Shown: positions 17,347 to 26,620, numbered from the stretch's first letter. The stretch: DNA of 64,000 nucleotides from Sphingopyxis terrae subsp. terrae NBRC 15098 (GCF_001598815.1 NZ_BCZQ01000003.1:248001-312000), one strand, 5' to 3'. Numbers and translations are program-made. The notes: a model not told the origin generated them from the letters alone.

Positions 17347-18558
17347 TCAGCGCAGCGCGGCGCAGGCCTGCTGGATGCGGATGCACGCTTCCTTGAGCAC
17401 CGCCTCCGACGTCGCATAGGAAACGCGGAAGGCTGGCGACAGACCGAAGGCCGCGCCATGCACCGCCGCGACGCGCGCGGTGTCGAGGAAATAATCGATC
17501 AGCGCTTCGTCGCTGTCGATCGGCTTGCCGTCGGGGGTCGTCTTGCCCATGCAGCCGCTCGCGTCGGGATAGACATAGAAGGCCCCGTCGGGAACCGGGC
17601 AGTTCAGCCCCGGCGCGTCGTTGAGCATCGCGACGACCATGTCGCGGCGCTTGCGGAACGCGGCGTTGCGCTCCTCGAGAAACTGCTGCGGCCCGCCGAG
17701 CGCGGCCACCGCCGCGGCCTGCGCGACCGAACAGGGGTTCGAGGTCGACTGCGACTGCAGCTTGCCCATTGCCTTGATCAGCCATGCGGGGCCGCCGGCA
17801 TAGCCGATGCGCCAGCCGGTCATCGCATAGGCCTTGGAACAGCCGTTGACGGTCAGGATACGGTCGATCAGGTCGGGGCAGCGCTGCGCCAGCGTCGAGA
17901 AGGCGAAATCGGCGTACCAGACATGTTCGTACATATCGTCGGTCATCACCATCACATGCGGATGGCGGCGGATGACCTCGCCCAGCGCGTCGAGTTCCTC
18001 GGGCGAATAGGCGGCGCCCGACGGGTTCGACGGCGAATTGAAGATGATCCAGCGCGTCTTCGCGGTGATCGCGGCGTCGAGCTGTTCGGGCGTGATCTTG
18101 TAATGCTGCGCCGCCGACGCCTCGATCGTCACCGGCGTGCCGCCGGCAAAGGCGACGATGTCGGGATAGCTGACCCAATAGGGTGCCGGGATGATCACCT
18201 CGTCGCCGGGGTCGACCGTCGCGACGAGCGCGTTGAACAGCGTGTGCTTGCCGCCGACATTGACCGTGATCTGGTCGAGCCCGAAGTCGAGCCCGTTGTC
18301 GCGGCGGAACTTGCCGCGGATCGCTTCCTTGAGCGCGACCGTGCCGTCGACCAGCGTATATTTGGTCTGGCCGCCGCGGATCGCCTCGATCGCCGCTTCC
18401 TTGACGAAATCGGGCGTGTCGAAATCGGGCTCGCCCGCCGACAGGCCGATCACGTCGACGCCGTCCGCTTTCAGCTTGGTGACGCGCGCGGTCATCGCGA
18501 GCGTGGCCGAGGGCTGGATGCGGTTGAGGGCGGCGGAGGTGTGCGGCTTCAGCGACAT
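17347..18558 (-). CDS. class I PLP aminotransferase (aspartate aminotransferase type)
   Basis: 403 residues from the ATG at 18558. Fold-type I aminotransferase of the Ib subgroup: the start MSLKPHTSAALNRIQPSAT is typical of alphaproteobacterial aspartate aminotransferase, AGEPDFDTP binds substrate, NSPSNPSGAAYS and TDDMYEH bind PLP, and Lys242 in NGCSKAYAMTGWRIGY forms the Schiff base. It interconverts aspartate and oxaloacetate and may also act on prephenate, as some Ib enzymes do. It stands alone between hairpins and a 129-bp upstream gap. Confidence 0.92.
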   Translation of the reverse strand: MSLKPHTSAALNRIQPSATLAMTARVTKLKADGVDVIGLSAGEPDFDTPDFVKEAAIEAIRGGQTKYTLVDGTVALKEAIRGKFRRDNGLDFGLDQITVNVGGKHTLFNALVATVDPGDEVIIPAPYWVSYPDIVAFAGGTPVTIEASAAQHYKITPEQLDAAITAKTRWIIFNSPSNPSGAAYSPEELDALGEVIRRHPHVMVMTDDMYEHVWYADFAFSTLAQRCPDLIDRILTVNGCSKAYAMTGWRIGYAGGPAWLIKAMGKLQSQSTSNPCSVAQAAAVAALGGPQQFLEERNAAFRKRRDMVVAMLNDAPGLNCPVPDGAFYVYPDASGCMGKTTPDGKPIDSDEALIDYFLDTARVAAVHGAAFGLSPAFRVSYATSEAVLKEACIRIQQACAALR

Positions 18559-18687
18559 GACGATACTTTCCGTGGCTTGCGCGGACAGGCTGCAAAATGA
18601 CAGGAAATTGCGCGGGGCCGCGCCTAAAGCCTCCGCCCGCAATAGGCAAGTCGGCGGCGCCATAAATTAGCTATGCAAGCCGAAAGT

Positions 18688-20505
18688 TCAGCCTGCGGGC
18701 TGCGCCAGTCGCGCCGGGATCAGCCCGCGCAGCGAATTGCCGATGAAGAAGCCGTCCGCCAGATCGGCGAGGCGCAGATGCGACTCGACCGCTCGCCCCT
18801 TTTCGACCAGTTCGGCGCGCAGCACGCCGGGCAACAGGCCGAGCGACAGCGGCGGCGTGAGCAACAGGCCGTCGCGTTCGACGAAGATGTTGCTCCAGCT
18901 TCCTTCGGTCACGAACCCCGGCTCGTCGACGAACACGACTTCGGCGGTGCCGTGCGCCGCACGCACTTCGTCATAGGCGCCGCGAAGGCTGGTCTTGTGG
19001 GTCAGACGGAAATCGCCGGGAGCGAGCGGCGCAGGCGCGACGGCGACCGGCACCGGGAGCTCGGCAAGCCGCGGCAATGGCGACACCTCGACCGCAAGCG
19101 CGCCCGAAGGCGCGAGCCGCATCCGCACGCGCGCGGCGCTGCGCAGGCGAAAGGTCGCCGACTGCAGATTGTTGCGCGCGCCGTGGCGGTCGAAACGAAA
19201 GCCCAGCGCCTCGGCGCTCGCCTTCATGCGCGCCAGATGCCCCTCGAGCCGCTGGACGCCGTCCACGGGATCGAAGTGCATCGTCTCGATCAGATCGAAG
19301 CTTTGCCCGGCAGCGACCACAAATTCCCCCTTGGCCAGACATTCGCGCCATTCTTCAGCCGGTTCGCTGTCGGCGACGATTCCGGAACCCAGTCCCAGCG
19401 TGGCGCAATGCGCTCCGTCGCGCAAGTCGCGCTGCGACGGAAAGACGAGCGTTCGGATCGCGACATTGAACGCCGCCTCGCCATCGGGCGCGATGAAGCC
19501 GATCGAACCGGTGTAAAGTCCGCGCGCTTCGTCCTCCAGTTCGTCGATGATCTCCATCGCCCGCACCTTGGGTGCGCCGGTGATCGACCCGCAGGGAAAG
19601 GCGGCGCGCAGCACGTCCGCGGCCCCCTTGTCCGCGGGCAGGCGCGCGGTGACGTCAGAGACGAGCTGATGAATCGTGGGATAGGTTTCGACGCGAAACA
19701 GGTCGGGCACCGCGACCGATCCGGCCTCGGCAACGCGCGACAGATCGTTGCGGAGCAGGTCGACGATCATCAGATTTTCGGCACGCTGCTTGGGATCCTG
19801 CGCGAGCGCCCGCGCCCCGCGCGCGTCGCTTTCGGGATCGGCGCGACGCGCGGCCGTCCCCTTCATCGGCCGCGCCATCACCGCGCCGCCGCGCAGCGCA
19901 AAGAAAAGCTCGGGCGACAGCGACGCGATCGCCTGCTCGCCGGTCCAGATAAAACCGCCATATCCCGCCCGCGCCGTCTGCCGCAGCCGCGCATAGACGG
20001 CGAGCGGATCGCCCGCGAAGGGCACGTCGGCGCGAAAGGTCAGATTGGCCTGATAAATGTCGCCGGCGCGAATATAATCGAGAACGCGCGCAACGGCGGC
20101 TTCATAGTCCGCACGCGCCACGCGCGGACGTGGTGCGCCGATCCAAGCGGCATCGGGATCGGGTAGAAGCGACGCAACTGCGTCGGCATCGATCCGCTCG
20201 ACACGCTCGAACAGGCCGAACCAGGCTAGCGGTGCATCGAAGTTCATCGGCGCGGCACCGCGCCCCCGCCAAGCGGGCGCCAGCGCCTTGCCCCCATCAT
20301 AAGCGAGATAGCCGGCGACATACAGGCCACGCGCCGCAGCCGCCTCGACCGCTTCGATCAGCGAGACGACATCGCCGACGTCGTCTGCACGCACAATATC
20401 GAGCGGATCGCGGAACAGGCGCGCCTCCGCTCCCGTCACTCGCGCGTCGTCGAGCAACACAAAGGGCGCCGCGGAGGCGGCCGTTAGCTGATACTGTGTC
20501 GTCAT
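18688..20505 (-). CDS. pabB: fused aminodeoxychorismate synthase I and 4-amino-4-deoxychorismate lyase-like protein
   Basis: 605 residues from the ATG at 20505. Residues of about 1-420 are PabB: chorismate-binding fold with DIYQANLTFR, SLSPELFF, RPMKGTA, NLMIVDLLRNDLSRVA and FPCGSITGAPKVRAME. The remainder is a PabC/branched-chain-aminotransferase-type PLP domain with HKTSLRGAYD (Schiff-base Lys), ETMHFDP and EGSWSNIFVERDG. The fusion makes 4-aminobenzoate for folate using ammonia from a PabA partner that is not in this window. Fused PabB-PabC proteins are known in several bacteria. The PabC half is short (about 185 residues). Confidence 0.92.
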   Translation of the reverse strand: MTTQYQLTAASAAPFVLLDDARVTGAEARLFRDPLDIVRADDVGDVVSLIEAVEAAAARGLYVAGYLAYDGGKALAPAWRGRGAAPMNFDAPLAWFGLFERVERIDADAVASLLPDPDAAWIGAPRPRVARADYEAAVARVLDYIRAGDIYQANLTFRADVPFAGDPLAVYARLRQTARAGYGGFIWTGEQAIASLSPELFFALRGGAVMARPMKGTAARRADPESDARGARALAQDPKQRAENLMIVDLLRNDLSRVAEAGSVAVPDLFRVETYPTIHQLVSDVTARLPADKGAADVLRAAFPCGSITGAPKVRAMEIIDELEDEARGLYTGSIGFIAPDGEAAFNVAIRTLVFPSQRDLRDGAHCATLGLGSGIVADSEPAEEWRECLAKGEFVVAAGQSFDLIETMHFDPVDGVQRLEGHLARMKASAEALGFRFDRHGARNNLQSATFRLRSAARVRMRLAPSGALAVEVSPLPRLAELPVPVAVAPAPLAPGDFRLTHKTSLRGAYDEVRAAHGTAEVVFVDEPGFVTEGSWSNIFVERDGLLLTPPLSLGLLPGVLRAELVEKGRAVESHLRLADLADGFFIGNSLRGLIPARLAQPAG

Positions 20506-20527
20506 CGACCGCTTGGGGTTATGCGTG

Positions 20528-21064
20528 TTAGCGCTCTCGGCGGACGCGAACCGACGGCCTGCCTTCGAGACTGAGGAAATAGGCGCCCAAGGCCGCAGGT
20601 TTGATAACAATCTTTTGCCCCGGACGCGGCCGCAGCGGCATCCTCTTGCCATCGATTTGAACCCAGACAGACCCGTCGGCCATTTCGATGCGATAGCCTC
20701 CTGTACTGGCTTCGGATGCGGAGACGACCGTCGTTTCGACGCTTTCGACCTTGTCTTCGTCATCGCCGCCGAAAATACCGAAATCCGGGAGGGTAAAGCC
20801 GAAGAGACCGCGACGCGTCTTCTTGATCGTTTCCCGGTCCGCAAAGGTGATCTCCCGCGCCTGATCGGCGACCGAAAGCGCGGCGACCTCGCGATCGAAG
20901 CAGGCAAGCCGTTCCGTCGGATCAGCGACATCCCGGCACGAATAGAGCTTGTCGATCTGAGCCGGCCGCGGCGCAGGCGCTTTGTCCTTTGCCGTCGCCG
21001 GAGTAGCGGCGATGCAGGCGAAAGCAGCAAGAACCGCGACGATCCGAGATGAAAGCTGCGACAT
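20528..21064 (-). CDS. periplasmic protein with Cys-RLACFD motif, function unknown
   Basis: 178 residues from the ATG at 21064, which starts a signal peptide (IVAVLAAFACIAATPATA). The mature N-terminus has KLYSCRDVADPTERLACFDRE, a two-Cys pattern seen in many small proteobacterial envelope proteins of unknown role; the Cys pair could form a disulfide. A later segment (YRIEMADGSVWVQIDGKRMP) reads as a small beta-domain. It lies 22 bases upstream of the pabB gene on the same strand and is divergent from the acyl-CoA ligase gene. Confidence 0.75.
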   Translation of the reverse strand: MSQLSSRIVAVLAAFACIAATPATAKDKAPAPRPAQIDKLYSCRDVADPTERLACFDREVAALSVADQAREITFADRETIKKTRRGLFGFTLPDFGIFGGDDEDKVESVETTVVSASEASTGGYRIEMADGSVWVQIDGKRMPLRPRPGQKIVIKPAALGAYFLSLEGRPSVRVRRER

Positions 21065-21203
21065 GACAATCCCCCTGCAAAGACGATGGCCCTGCCTAGC
21101 CGCCGCGGCGGCGGCCCGCAAGCGCGCTGCCGATTGCGATATCGGCTTACTGACCCTAGTGTAAGGAAATCCCGCCTCATTTCCGAAAGGACGCCATCCC
21201 CCG

Positions 21204-22871
21204 ATGGGCACGCTCTACGACTGGTCGACCGAATATCGCCACCCCGCCGCCTGGGACCAGTCGTTCGCGCCGCTCTCGCTGCCCGCCATGCTCGCCGACA
21301 GCGTCGCGCGGCGCGGCGAGGCGCCGATGCTCGACTTCATGGGGCGCCGTTTCAGCTATGCCGAAGTCGCGGACGGGGTCGCCCGCGTCGCGCGCGGCCT
21401 GCAGCAGCGCGGCCTCGGCAAGGGCAGCCGGGTCGGCCTGTTCCTGCCCAATGTCCCGCATTATGTCGCCGCCTATTATGGCGCGCTCGCCGCGGGTGCG
21501 ACCGTGGTCAATTTCTCGCCGCTCTACACTGTCGCCGAACTTGAGGCGCAGGTGGAGGATTCGGGAACCGACACGCTGTTCACGATCAGCGCCTCGGCAC
21601 TGTTGCCGACGGCGCTCGCGGTGCTCGAGGGGTCGAGCCTGAAGCGGCTGGTCGTCGGCTCGATCGCTGGCGGGCTTCCTGCCGCCAAGTCGATCCTCTA
21701 CCGCCTGTTCCGGCGCAAGGAGACGGCGGCGGTGCCCGACGATCCGCGCATCATCCGTTTTTCGGCGCTGACCGACAATGATGCGCGCCCCGATCCGGTC
21801 GCCATCGACCCGGAAGGCGATGTCGCGCTGATCCAGTATACCGGCGGCACGACGGGCACGCCGAAGGGCGCGATGCTGACGCACCAGAATCTGACCGCCA
21901 ACGCGCGGCAGGTCAATGCGATCGACCCCGACCGCGACGCCGACGACCGCATCCTCGGCGTGCTGCCCTTCTTCCACGTCTTCGCTAACACCTGCGTCCT
22001 CAACCGGACGGTGTTGAACGGCGGCATGATCGCGATGCTCCCGCGCTTCGACGCGAAACAGGCGCTGCAGACGATCACCCGGACGAAGGCGACGGCGCTG
22101 CCGGGCGTACCGACCATGTATCAGGCACTGCTCGACCATCCCGACCTTGCCAAGACCGATTTCTCCAGCTTGCGCGTCTGCATCTCGGGGGGCGCGCCGA
22201 TGCCCGCCGAACTGCGCGAGAAATTCGTTGCAGCGACCGGCGCGTCGCTCGTCGAAGGCTATGGCCTCACCGAAAGCGCCGGGGTCGTCGCGACCAACCC
22301 CTATGAAGGTCCGGTCAAGGCGGGAACGATCGGCCAGCCGATCCCCGCGACGCATATCCGCCTGCTCGACAAGGAAGATCCTGCCAAGGACGCGCCTGAG
22401 GGCGAGCCCGGCGAGCTGGCGGTCAAAGGGCCGCAGATCATGCGCGGCTACTGGAACCGCCCCGACGCCGACCAGGACAGCTTCACCGCCGACGGCTGGC
22501 TGCGCACCGGCGACGTCGCGACGATCGACGCCGACGGCTATATCCGCATCGTCGACCGGCTGAAGGACATGATCGCGGTCGGCGGCTTCAAGGTCTATCC
22601 GAGCGAGATCGAGCACAAACTCTACCAGCACCCGGCGGTGAAGGAAGCGATCGTGCTCGGCGTCCCCGATCCTTATCGCGGCGAACATCCCAAGGCCTTC
22701 GTCACGCTGGAAGAGGGTTATGACGTCTCGGGCGACGCGCTCGCCGCCTGGCTCAACCCGCAGCTTGGCAAGCATGAACGCGTGAGCGCCGTCGAAGTGC
22801 GCGATCATCTGCCCAAGACGATGATCGGCAAGCTGGACCGCAAGGCCTTGCGCGCCGAAGCGGGGGGATGA
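21204..22871 (+). CDS. fadD: long-chain fatty acid-CoA ligase (AMP-forming)
   Basis: 555 residues. Activates fatty acids to acyl-CoA through an acyl-adenylate. The P-loop-like motif YTGGTTGTPKGAML lies at about 211-224, then GGAPMPAELREKF, EGYGLTESAGV, GWLRTGDVA and DRLKDMIAVGGFKVYPSEIE, and the C-terminal catalytic Lys in PKTMIGKLDRKALR. Together these are the complete ANL set. The start MGTLYDWSTEYRHP follows TTTCCGAAAGGACG. The enzyme may equally prefer medium-chain or dicarboxylic acids. The gene is monocistronic as far as can be seen, with a 132-bp gap before MerC. Confidence 0.9.
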   Translation: MGTLYDWSTEYRHPAAWDQSFAPLSLPAMLADSVARRGEAPMLDFMGRRFSYAEVADGVARVARGLQQRGLGKGSRVGLFLPNVPHYVAAYYGALAAGATVVNFSPLYTVAELEAQVEDSGTDTLFTISASALLPTALAVLEGSSLKRLVVGSIAGGLPAAKSILYRLFRRKETAAVPDDPRIIRFSALTDNDARPDPVAIDPEGDVALIQYTGGTTGTPKGAMLTHQNLTANARQVNAIDPDRDADDRILGVLPFFHVFANTCVLNRTVLNGGMIAMLPRFDAKQALQTITRTKATALPGVPTMYQALLDHPDLAKTDFSSLRVCISGGAPMPAELREKFVAATGASLVEGYGLTESAGVVATNPYEGPVKAGTIGQPIPATHIRLLDKEDPAKDAPEGEPGELAVKGPQIMRGYWNRPDADQDSFTADGWLRTGDVATIDADGYIRIVDRLKDMIAVGGFKVYPSEIEHKLYQHPAVKEAIVLGVPDPYRGEHPKAFVTLEEGYDVSGDALAAWLNPQLGKHERVSAVEVRDHLPKTMIGKLDRKALRAEAGG

Positions 22872-22928
22872 CAACCGCCCCTTCTCACCCCCGCCTTCAC
22901 GCGGGTGACGGGAAGTGAAAGGATAGAA

Positions 22929-22951
22929 ATGTCATAATGTGACATTGTAAC
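22929..22951. promoter_or_regulatory. overlapping palindromes, candidate Zur operator
   Basis: ATGTCATAATGTGACAT (22929-22945) has perfect 6-base arms, and GTGACATTGTAAC (22939-22951) is a second, overlapping near-palindrome of the GTnACnnnGTnAC kind. They lie about 55-77 bases upstream of the merC-like start and ahead of a Zur-type regulator gene in the same unit. The AT-rich block contrasts with the local GC content. Zur binding is an inference from position and shape. Confidence 0.55.
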
Positions 22952-23005
22952 CTTTGTCATGTTATGCCATATCAAGGCCTGCAATTGCTTTCCTTGGAGA
23001 ATCGG

Positions 23006-23437
23006 GTGACGCGCGTCGCCAGCCATGCCCCTGTTCTGACGCGCCTTAGTGCGCTGGTTCGGGCTGCGCGCGATTCGCGGCCGCTGACCGCTTTGACGGG
23101 CGATCAGCTCGCCATCGGCCTGTCGGGCCTGTGCCTCGTCCACTGCCTTGCCAGCACGATCTTCTTTGCCTCGCTCGCCTCGGTCGGCGGCGCGTTGTTG
23201 CATCCTGCCTTTCACGAGATCGGGCTGGTCGTTGCGATCGGCTTTGCGCTGGTTACGCTCGTCGCCGGGGTGCTCAGCCACGGCTATATGATGCCTTTCG
23301 CGGTCGGCAGCTTCGGGCTGGGCATGATGGCGGGCGCACTGTCGCGGCCGCATGACGGCAGCGAAGTGCTCGCGACGATGATCGGGGTCGCGGTTGTCGC
23401 GCTCGGGCACGATCTCAATCGCCGCGCGGCGCACTGA
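23006..23437 (+). CDS. MerC-family membrane protein
   Basis: 143 residues from a GTG with GGAG six bases upstream; an in-frame ATG at 22964 lacks a ribosome site and would lie inside the region of the candidate operator's transcript start. Four hydrophobic spans are visible. The first carries GLCLVHCLASTIFFA with the CxxxC pair typical of MerC metal-uptake proteins, and the third reads VVAIGFALVTLVAGVLSHG. The next gene, 52 bases on, encodes a Zur-like repressor and a Zur-like palindrome lies upstream, so zinc or another divalent metal is a more likely cargo than mercury. No mer operon is present. Confidence 0.82.
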   Translation: MTRVASHAPVLTRLSALVRAARDSRPLTALTGDQLAIGLSGLCLVHCLASTIFFASLASVGGALLHPAFHEIGLVVAIGFALVTLVAGVLSHGYMMPFAVGSFGLGMMAGALSRPHDGSEVLATMIGVAVVALGHDLNRRAAH

Positions 23438-23489
23438 TACGCATTGCCCGCAGCTTGCGGGCGCCCTCCAAAGCGCCTACATTATCCCT

Positions 23490-23954
23490 ATGGGCAAGCA
23501 CGAACATGCGCATATCGAGGCCAGCGGCGCCTCGCTCGCCAATGCGGCGCAGAACGCGCTCGAAAAGGCCGGCGAAGCGTGGACCGACATGCGCGCGCAG
23601 ATTTTCGATGCGGTCGCCGAAATTGGCAAGCCAGCGAGCGCCTATGAAATCGCCGACATCGTCTCGCAAAAACGCGGCAAGCGGGTCGCGCCCAACAGCG
23701 TCTACCGCATCCTCGACCTGTTCGTTGCCAACAATCTCGTCCGCCGGGTCGAAAGCGCCAATGCCTTTGTTGCCAACAGCCATCCGGGCTGCCTGCACGA
23801 CTGCATCTTCCTGATCTGCGACAGCTGCGGCAACGCCGTCCATGTCGATAATGACAAGCTGTCCGACGGCGTGCGCGCCGCCGCCGCCGCGACCGGATTT
23901 GCTGCCGAGCGCCCGGTGATCGAAGTGCGCGGCAAATGCGCCGAGTGCCAATAG
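23490..23954 (+). CDS. zur: Fur-family repressor, Zur type
   Basis: 154 residues from the ATG at 23490. N-terminal winged helix (AQIFDAVAEIGKPASAYEIADIVSQ, then APNSVYRILDLFVANNLVRRVE) and C-terminal metal/dimer domain. The His-rich start (HEHAH), the CDSCG pair and the closing CAEC pair would hold structural zinc, and the pattern fits Zur better than ferric Fur or PerR. It follows the MerC-family gene and probably represses it and itself through the palindrome upstream. Final assignment among Fur-family branches needs an alignment. Confidence 0.85.
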   Translation: MGKHEHAHIEASGASLANAAQNALEKAGEAWTDMRAQIFDAVAEIGKPASAYEIADIVSQKRGKRVAPNSVYRILDLFVANNLVRRVESANAFVANSHPGCLHDCIFLICDSCGNAVHVDNDKLSDGVRAAAAATGFAAERPVIEVRGKCAECQ

Positions 23955-23955
23955 G

Positions 23956-24777
23956 TTGAATGAGGGCGCGCTGCCAGCGGTACGCTGGTGGCTCGCGGCG
24001 CTTTTCCTCGGTTTCGGCACCATAACGGTCGGCCTTTGGCTGAGCCAAACCTTCCCGCAAGACAGCTTCGCCGCCGAGCCGGGCTACGGCGCACCGGTGC
24101 TTGCCTTCGAGTTCGCGGGTGGGCAGGACGATCTTCTCGCGATCTTCGGACCCGATAGCGACCCGCGGCAGGTCGGGCGCCTCGCCGCAATGCGAACCGG
24201 CAACGAGCGCGACTATCTCTACATGCTGCTTTACGCCGGATTCCTGGCCAGCGGCCTGATCGCTCTGGGACGCGAGACGGGGCTACGCCTGTTCGCCGTC
24301 GCCGCCGCTCTGCCGATCCTGGCCGCGCTTTGCGACGGGTATGAAAACTGGCTGCTGTTCGACATTCAGGCCGCCTTCACTGCAGGCGATTATTCGCCCG
24401 CGATGGCCAGCCTGTCCTATCCGGTCGCCGCGAAATTCGTGCTGCTGGCGCTGACCAATGTCGCGATCGGGCTTGCGCTCGCACAGCTCGGCGGGCGCTG
24501 GTGGACCCTGGCGGGAACACTCGTCATCGTCGCCTGCGTCCCCACGCTGATGGCGATCGCCCTGCCCGCCCATTATGGCTGGACGCTGCTCGCAGCCGCG
24601 GGTGGCGGCTGGATCGTGCTGCTCGGGACCACGGCCATCGCCTGCTGGCGCGGCATGATGCGGGGCCGTCCGCTCGTCGTCGCACTCACCGCGCCACCCC
24701 TTCGCCCCGTCGTCCGCCCGTCCGCGCGCCACCCGGCGAGCCCGCCCGCGACCGGTTTCGGGCGCCGCAGGCGCTGA
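23956..24777 (+). CDS. multi-span membrane protein, function unknown
   Basis: 273 residues from a TTG that follows the zur stop by one base; no better in-frame start is evident nearby. Hydrophobic spans appear at about 10-30, 90-125, 155-180, 183-205 and 208-230, giving five or so transmembrane segments. The C-terminal 40 residues are Arg/Pro-rich and hydrophilic (PPLRPVVRPSARHP). No family is recognised. Tight spacing puts it in the merC-zur unit, but nothing else links it to metal handling. Confidence 0.65.
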   Translation: MNEGALPAVRWWLAALFLGFGTITVGLWLSQTFPQDSFAAEPGYGAPVLAFEFAGGQDDLLAIFGPDSDPRQVGRLAAMRTGNERDYLYMLLYAGFLASGLIALGRETGLRLFAVAAALPILAALCDGYENWLLFDIQAAFTAGDYSPAMASLSYPVAAKFVLLALTNVAIGLALAQLGGRWWTLAGTLVIVACVPTLMAIALPAHYGWTLLAAAGGGWIVLLGTTAIACWRGMMRGRPLVVALTAPPLRPVVRPSARHPASPPATGFGRRRR

Positions 24778-24845
24778 CCCCTTTCCGTTGCCGCGATGCG
24801 GGTCTAGGGAAACCGCGACTCACGAAACCGGGCAAAGGGCTGCAC

Positions 24846-26369
24846 ATGAACACCGTCATCATCCGCGAAGACGACCTCATCGAAACCGTCGCCGACGCGC
24901 TCCAGTACATCAGCTATTTTCACCCGATGGACTATATCCGCGCCTTGGGCGCCGCCTATGAGCGCGAGGTGTCGCCCGCTGCGAAGGACGCGATGGCGCA
25001 GATCCTGTCGAACAGTCGCATGTGCGCCGAGGGACACCGTCCGATCTGTCAGGATACCGGCATCGTCACCGTGTTCATCAAATGGGGCATGGACTGCCGC
25101 CTCGACTCGCCCCGCAGCCTGCAACAGGTCGTCGATGAAGGCGTCCGCCGCGCCTATCTCCACCCCGACAACAAGCTGCGCGCCTCGATCCTCGCCGATC
25201 CGGCGTTCAGCCGCGTCAATACCAAGGACAACACGCCGTCGGTGCTGAATGTCGAAATGGTCCCCGGCGACAAGGTGCATATCGACGTCGCGGCGAAGGG
25301 CGGCGGCAGCGAGAACAAGTCGAAGTTCAAGATGATGAACCCCAGCGACTCGATCGTCGACTGGGTGCTCGAAATGGTGCCCCAGATGGGCGCCGGCTGG
25401 TGCCCGCCCGGCATGCTCGGCATCGGCATCGGCGGCACTGCCGAAAAGGCGATGCTGCTCGCCAAGCAGTCGTTGATGGACCCGATCGACATGACCGAAC
25501 TGCTCGCGCGCGGGCCGAGCAATCCGACCGAGGAACTGCGCATCGAGCTTTATGAAAAGGTCAACGCGCTCGGCATCGGCGCGCAGGGACTTGGCGGCCT
25601 CGCCACCGTGCTCGACATCAAGATCAAGGATTGGCCGACGCACGCCGCGTCGAAACCGGTCGCCATGATCCCCAATTGCGCCGCGACCCGCCACGCGCAT
25701 GTCACGCTCGACGGCAGCGGCCCCGCCTATCTCGAAAAGCCAGTGCTCGCCGACTATCCGCAGATCGACTGGGCGCCCGACAGCGCAGCGAAACGCATCG
25801 ACCTCGACACGCTGACGCCCGAAGTGGTCGCGAGCTGGAAACAGGGCGACCGCATCCTCCTCAATGGCAAGATGCTCACCGGCCGCGACGCCGCGCACAA
25901 GCGCATCGCCGACATGCTCGCCAAGGGCGAAGAGCTGCCCGTCGAGTTCAAGGGCCGCGTTATCTATTATGTCGGCCCGGTCGATCCGGTGGGCGAGGAA
26001 ATCGTCGGCCCCGCCGGCCCCACCACCGCGACGCGCATGGACAAGTTCATGGACATGATGCTCGAACAGGGCCTGCTCGCCTGCGTCGGCAAGGCCGAAC
26101 GCGGCCCCGCCGCGACGCAGGCGATCGCCAAGCACAAGAGCGCCTATCTGATGGCAGTCGGCGGCGCCGCCTATCTCGTCGCGCGCGCGATCAAGGGCAG
26201 CAAGGTCGTCGGCTTCGCCGACCTCGGCATGGAGGCGATCTACGAATTCGAGGTCAAGGACTTCCCCGTCACCGTCGCGGTCGACAGCGAAGGCCAGAAT
26301 GTCCACGTCAACGCCCCGAAAATCTGGCAAAAGCGGATCAAGGACGAAGGGCTGCTCGAGAAGGCGTGA
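24846..26369 (+). CDS. fumA: class I fumarate hydratase (iron-sulfur)
   Basis: 507 residues, the single-chain FumA/FumB length. Converts fumarate and malate in the TCA cycle using a [4Fe-4S] cluster. CAEGHRPICQDTGIVTVF and MVPQMGAGWCPPGMLGIGIGG are typical of the N-terminal catalytic half and supply Cys ligands; IPNCAATRHAHVTLDG marks the linker, and YYVGPVDPVGEEIVGPAGPTTATRMD marks the C-terminal half. Class I fumarases are oxygen-labile, unlike FumC. The start is ATG after CAAAGGGCTGCAC. It stands alone and is followed by the repeat-rich stretch ahead of the GIY-YIG gene. Confidence 0.95.
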   Translation: MNTVIIREDDLIETVADALQYISYFHPMDYIRALGAAYEREVSPAAKDAMAQILSNSRMCAEGHRPICQDTGIVTVFIKWGMDCRLDSPRSLQQVVDEGVRRAYLHPDNKLRASILADPAFSRVNTKDNTPSVLNVEMVPGDKVHIDVAAKGGGSENKSKFKMMNPSDSIVDWVLEMVPQMGAGWCPPGMLGIGIGGTAEKAMLLAKQSLMDPIDMTELLARGPSNPTEELRIELYEKVNALGIGAQGLGGLATVLDIKIKDWPTHAASKPVAMIPNCAATRHAHVTLDGSGPAYLEKPVLADYPQIDWAPDSAAKRIDLDTLTPEVVASWKQGDRILLNGKMLTGRDAAHKRIADMLAKGEELPVEFKGRVIYYVGPVDPVGEEIVGPAGPTTATRMDKFMDMMLEQGLLACVGKAERGPAATQAIAKHKSAYLMAVGGAAYLVARAIKGSKVVGFADLGMEAIYEFEVKDFPVTVAVDSEGQNVHVNAPKIWQKRIKDEGLLEKA

Positions 26370-26542
26370 GGCGATCTGCCAAGTCGCTGTGCGAACACCT
26401 GACTATTTGGAGCAGGCCCCAGCTGTGTTGCTAGTGAGGAGATCCTACAAACAAAGGGATCATCTCGATGGGCAACAAAATCCGGATAGCTCGACTGCTC
26501 CACCGCATTCAAGGCCGCGGCCTCACCTTCCCTTCTCCGTCA
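26370..26542. other. intergenic stretch, less GC-rich than its flanks
   Basis: Between fumA and the first hairpin the sequence is noticeably lower in GC than the flanking genes (for example around 26440-26500). A short frame from 26468 to 26632 runs into the hairpins and looks accidental. I see no gene here. The composition break suggests inserted or decayed DNA. Confidence 0.4.
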
Positions 26543-26620
26543 CCCCGGCGAAGGCCGGGGTCTCGCCCTCACGACCCCAAACCTCCGCAACGGAGAGATC
26601 CCGGCCTTCGCCGGGATGAC
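26543..26620. repeat. two hairpin repeats upstream of the GIY-YIG gene
   Basis: CCCCGGC-GAAG-GCCGGGG occupies 26543-26560. ATCCCGGC-CTTC-GCCGGGAT occupies 26598-26617 inside a 26-base unit (26595-26620) that recurs exactly at 26953-26978. The two hairpins are in opposite orientation. The exact copy lies 24 bases from the GIY-YIG frame on the other side. Confidence 0.8.

Noticed and set aside
22964..23005. Upstream ATG for the MerC-family gene
   Set aside because: No ribosome site precedes it, whereas the in-frame GTG at 23006 has GGAG at ideal distance; the longer form cannot be excluded.
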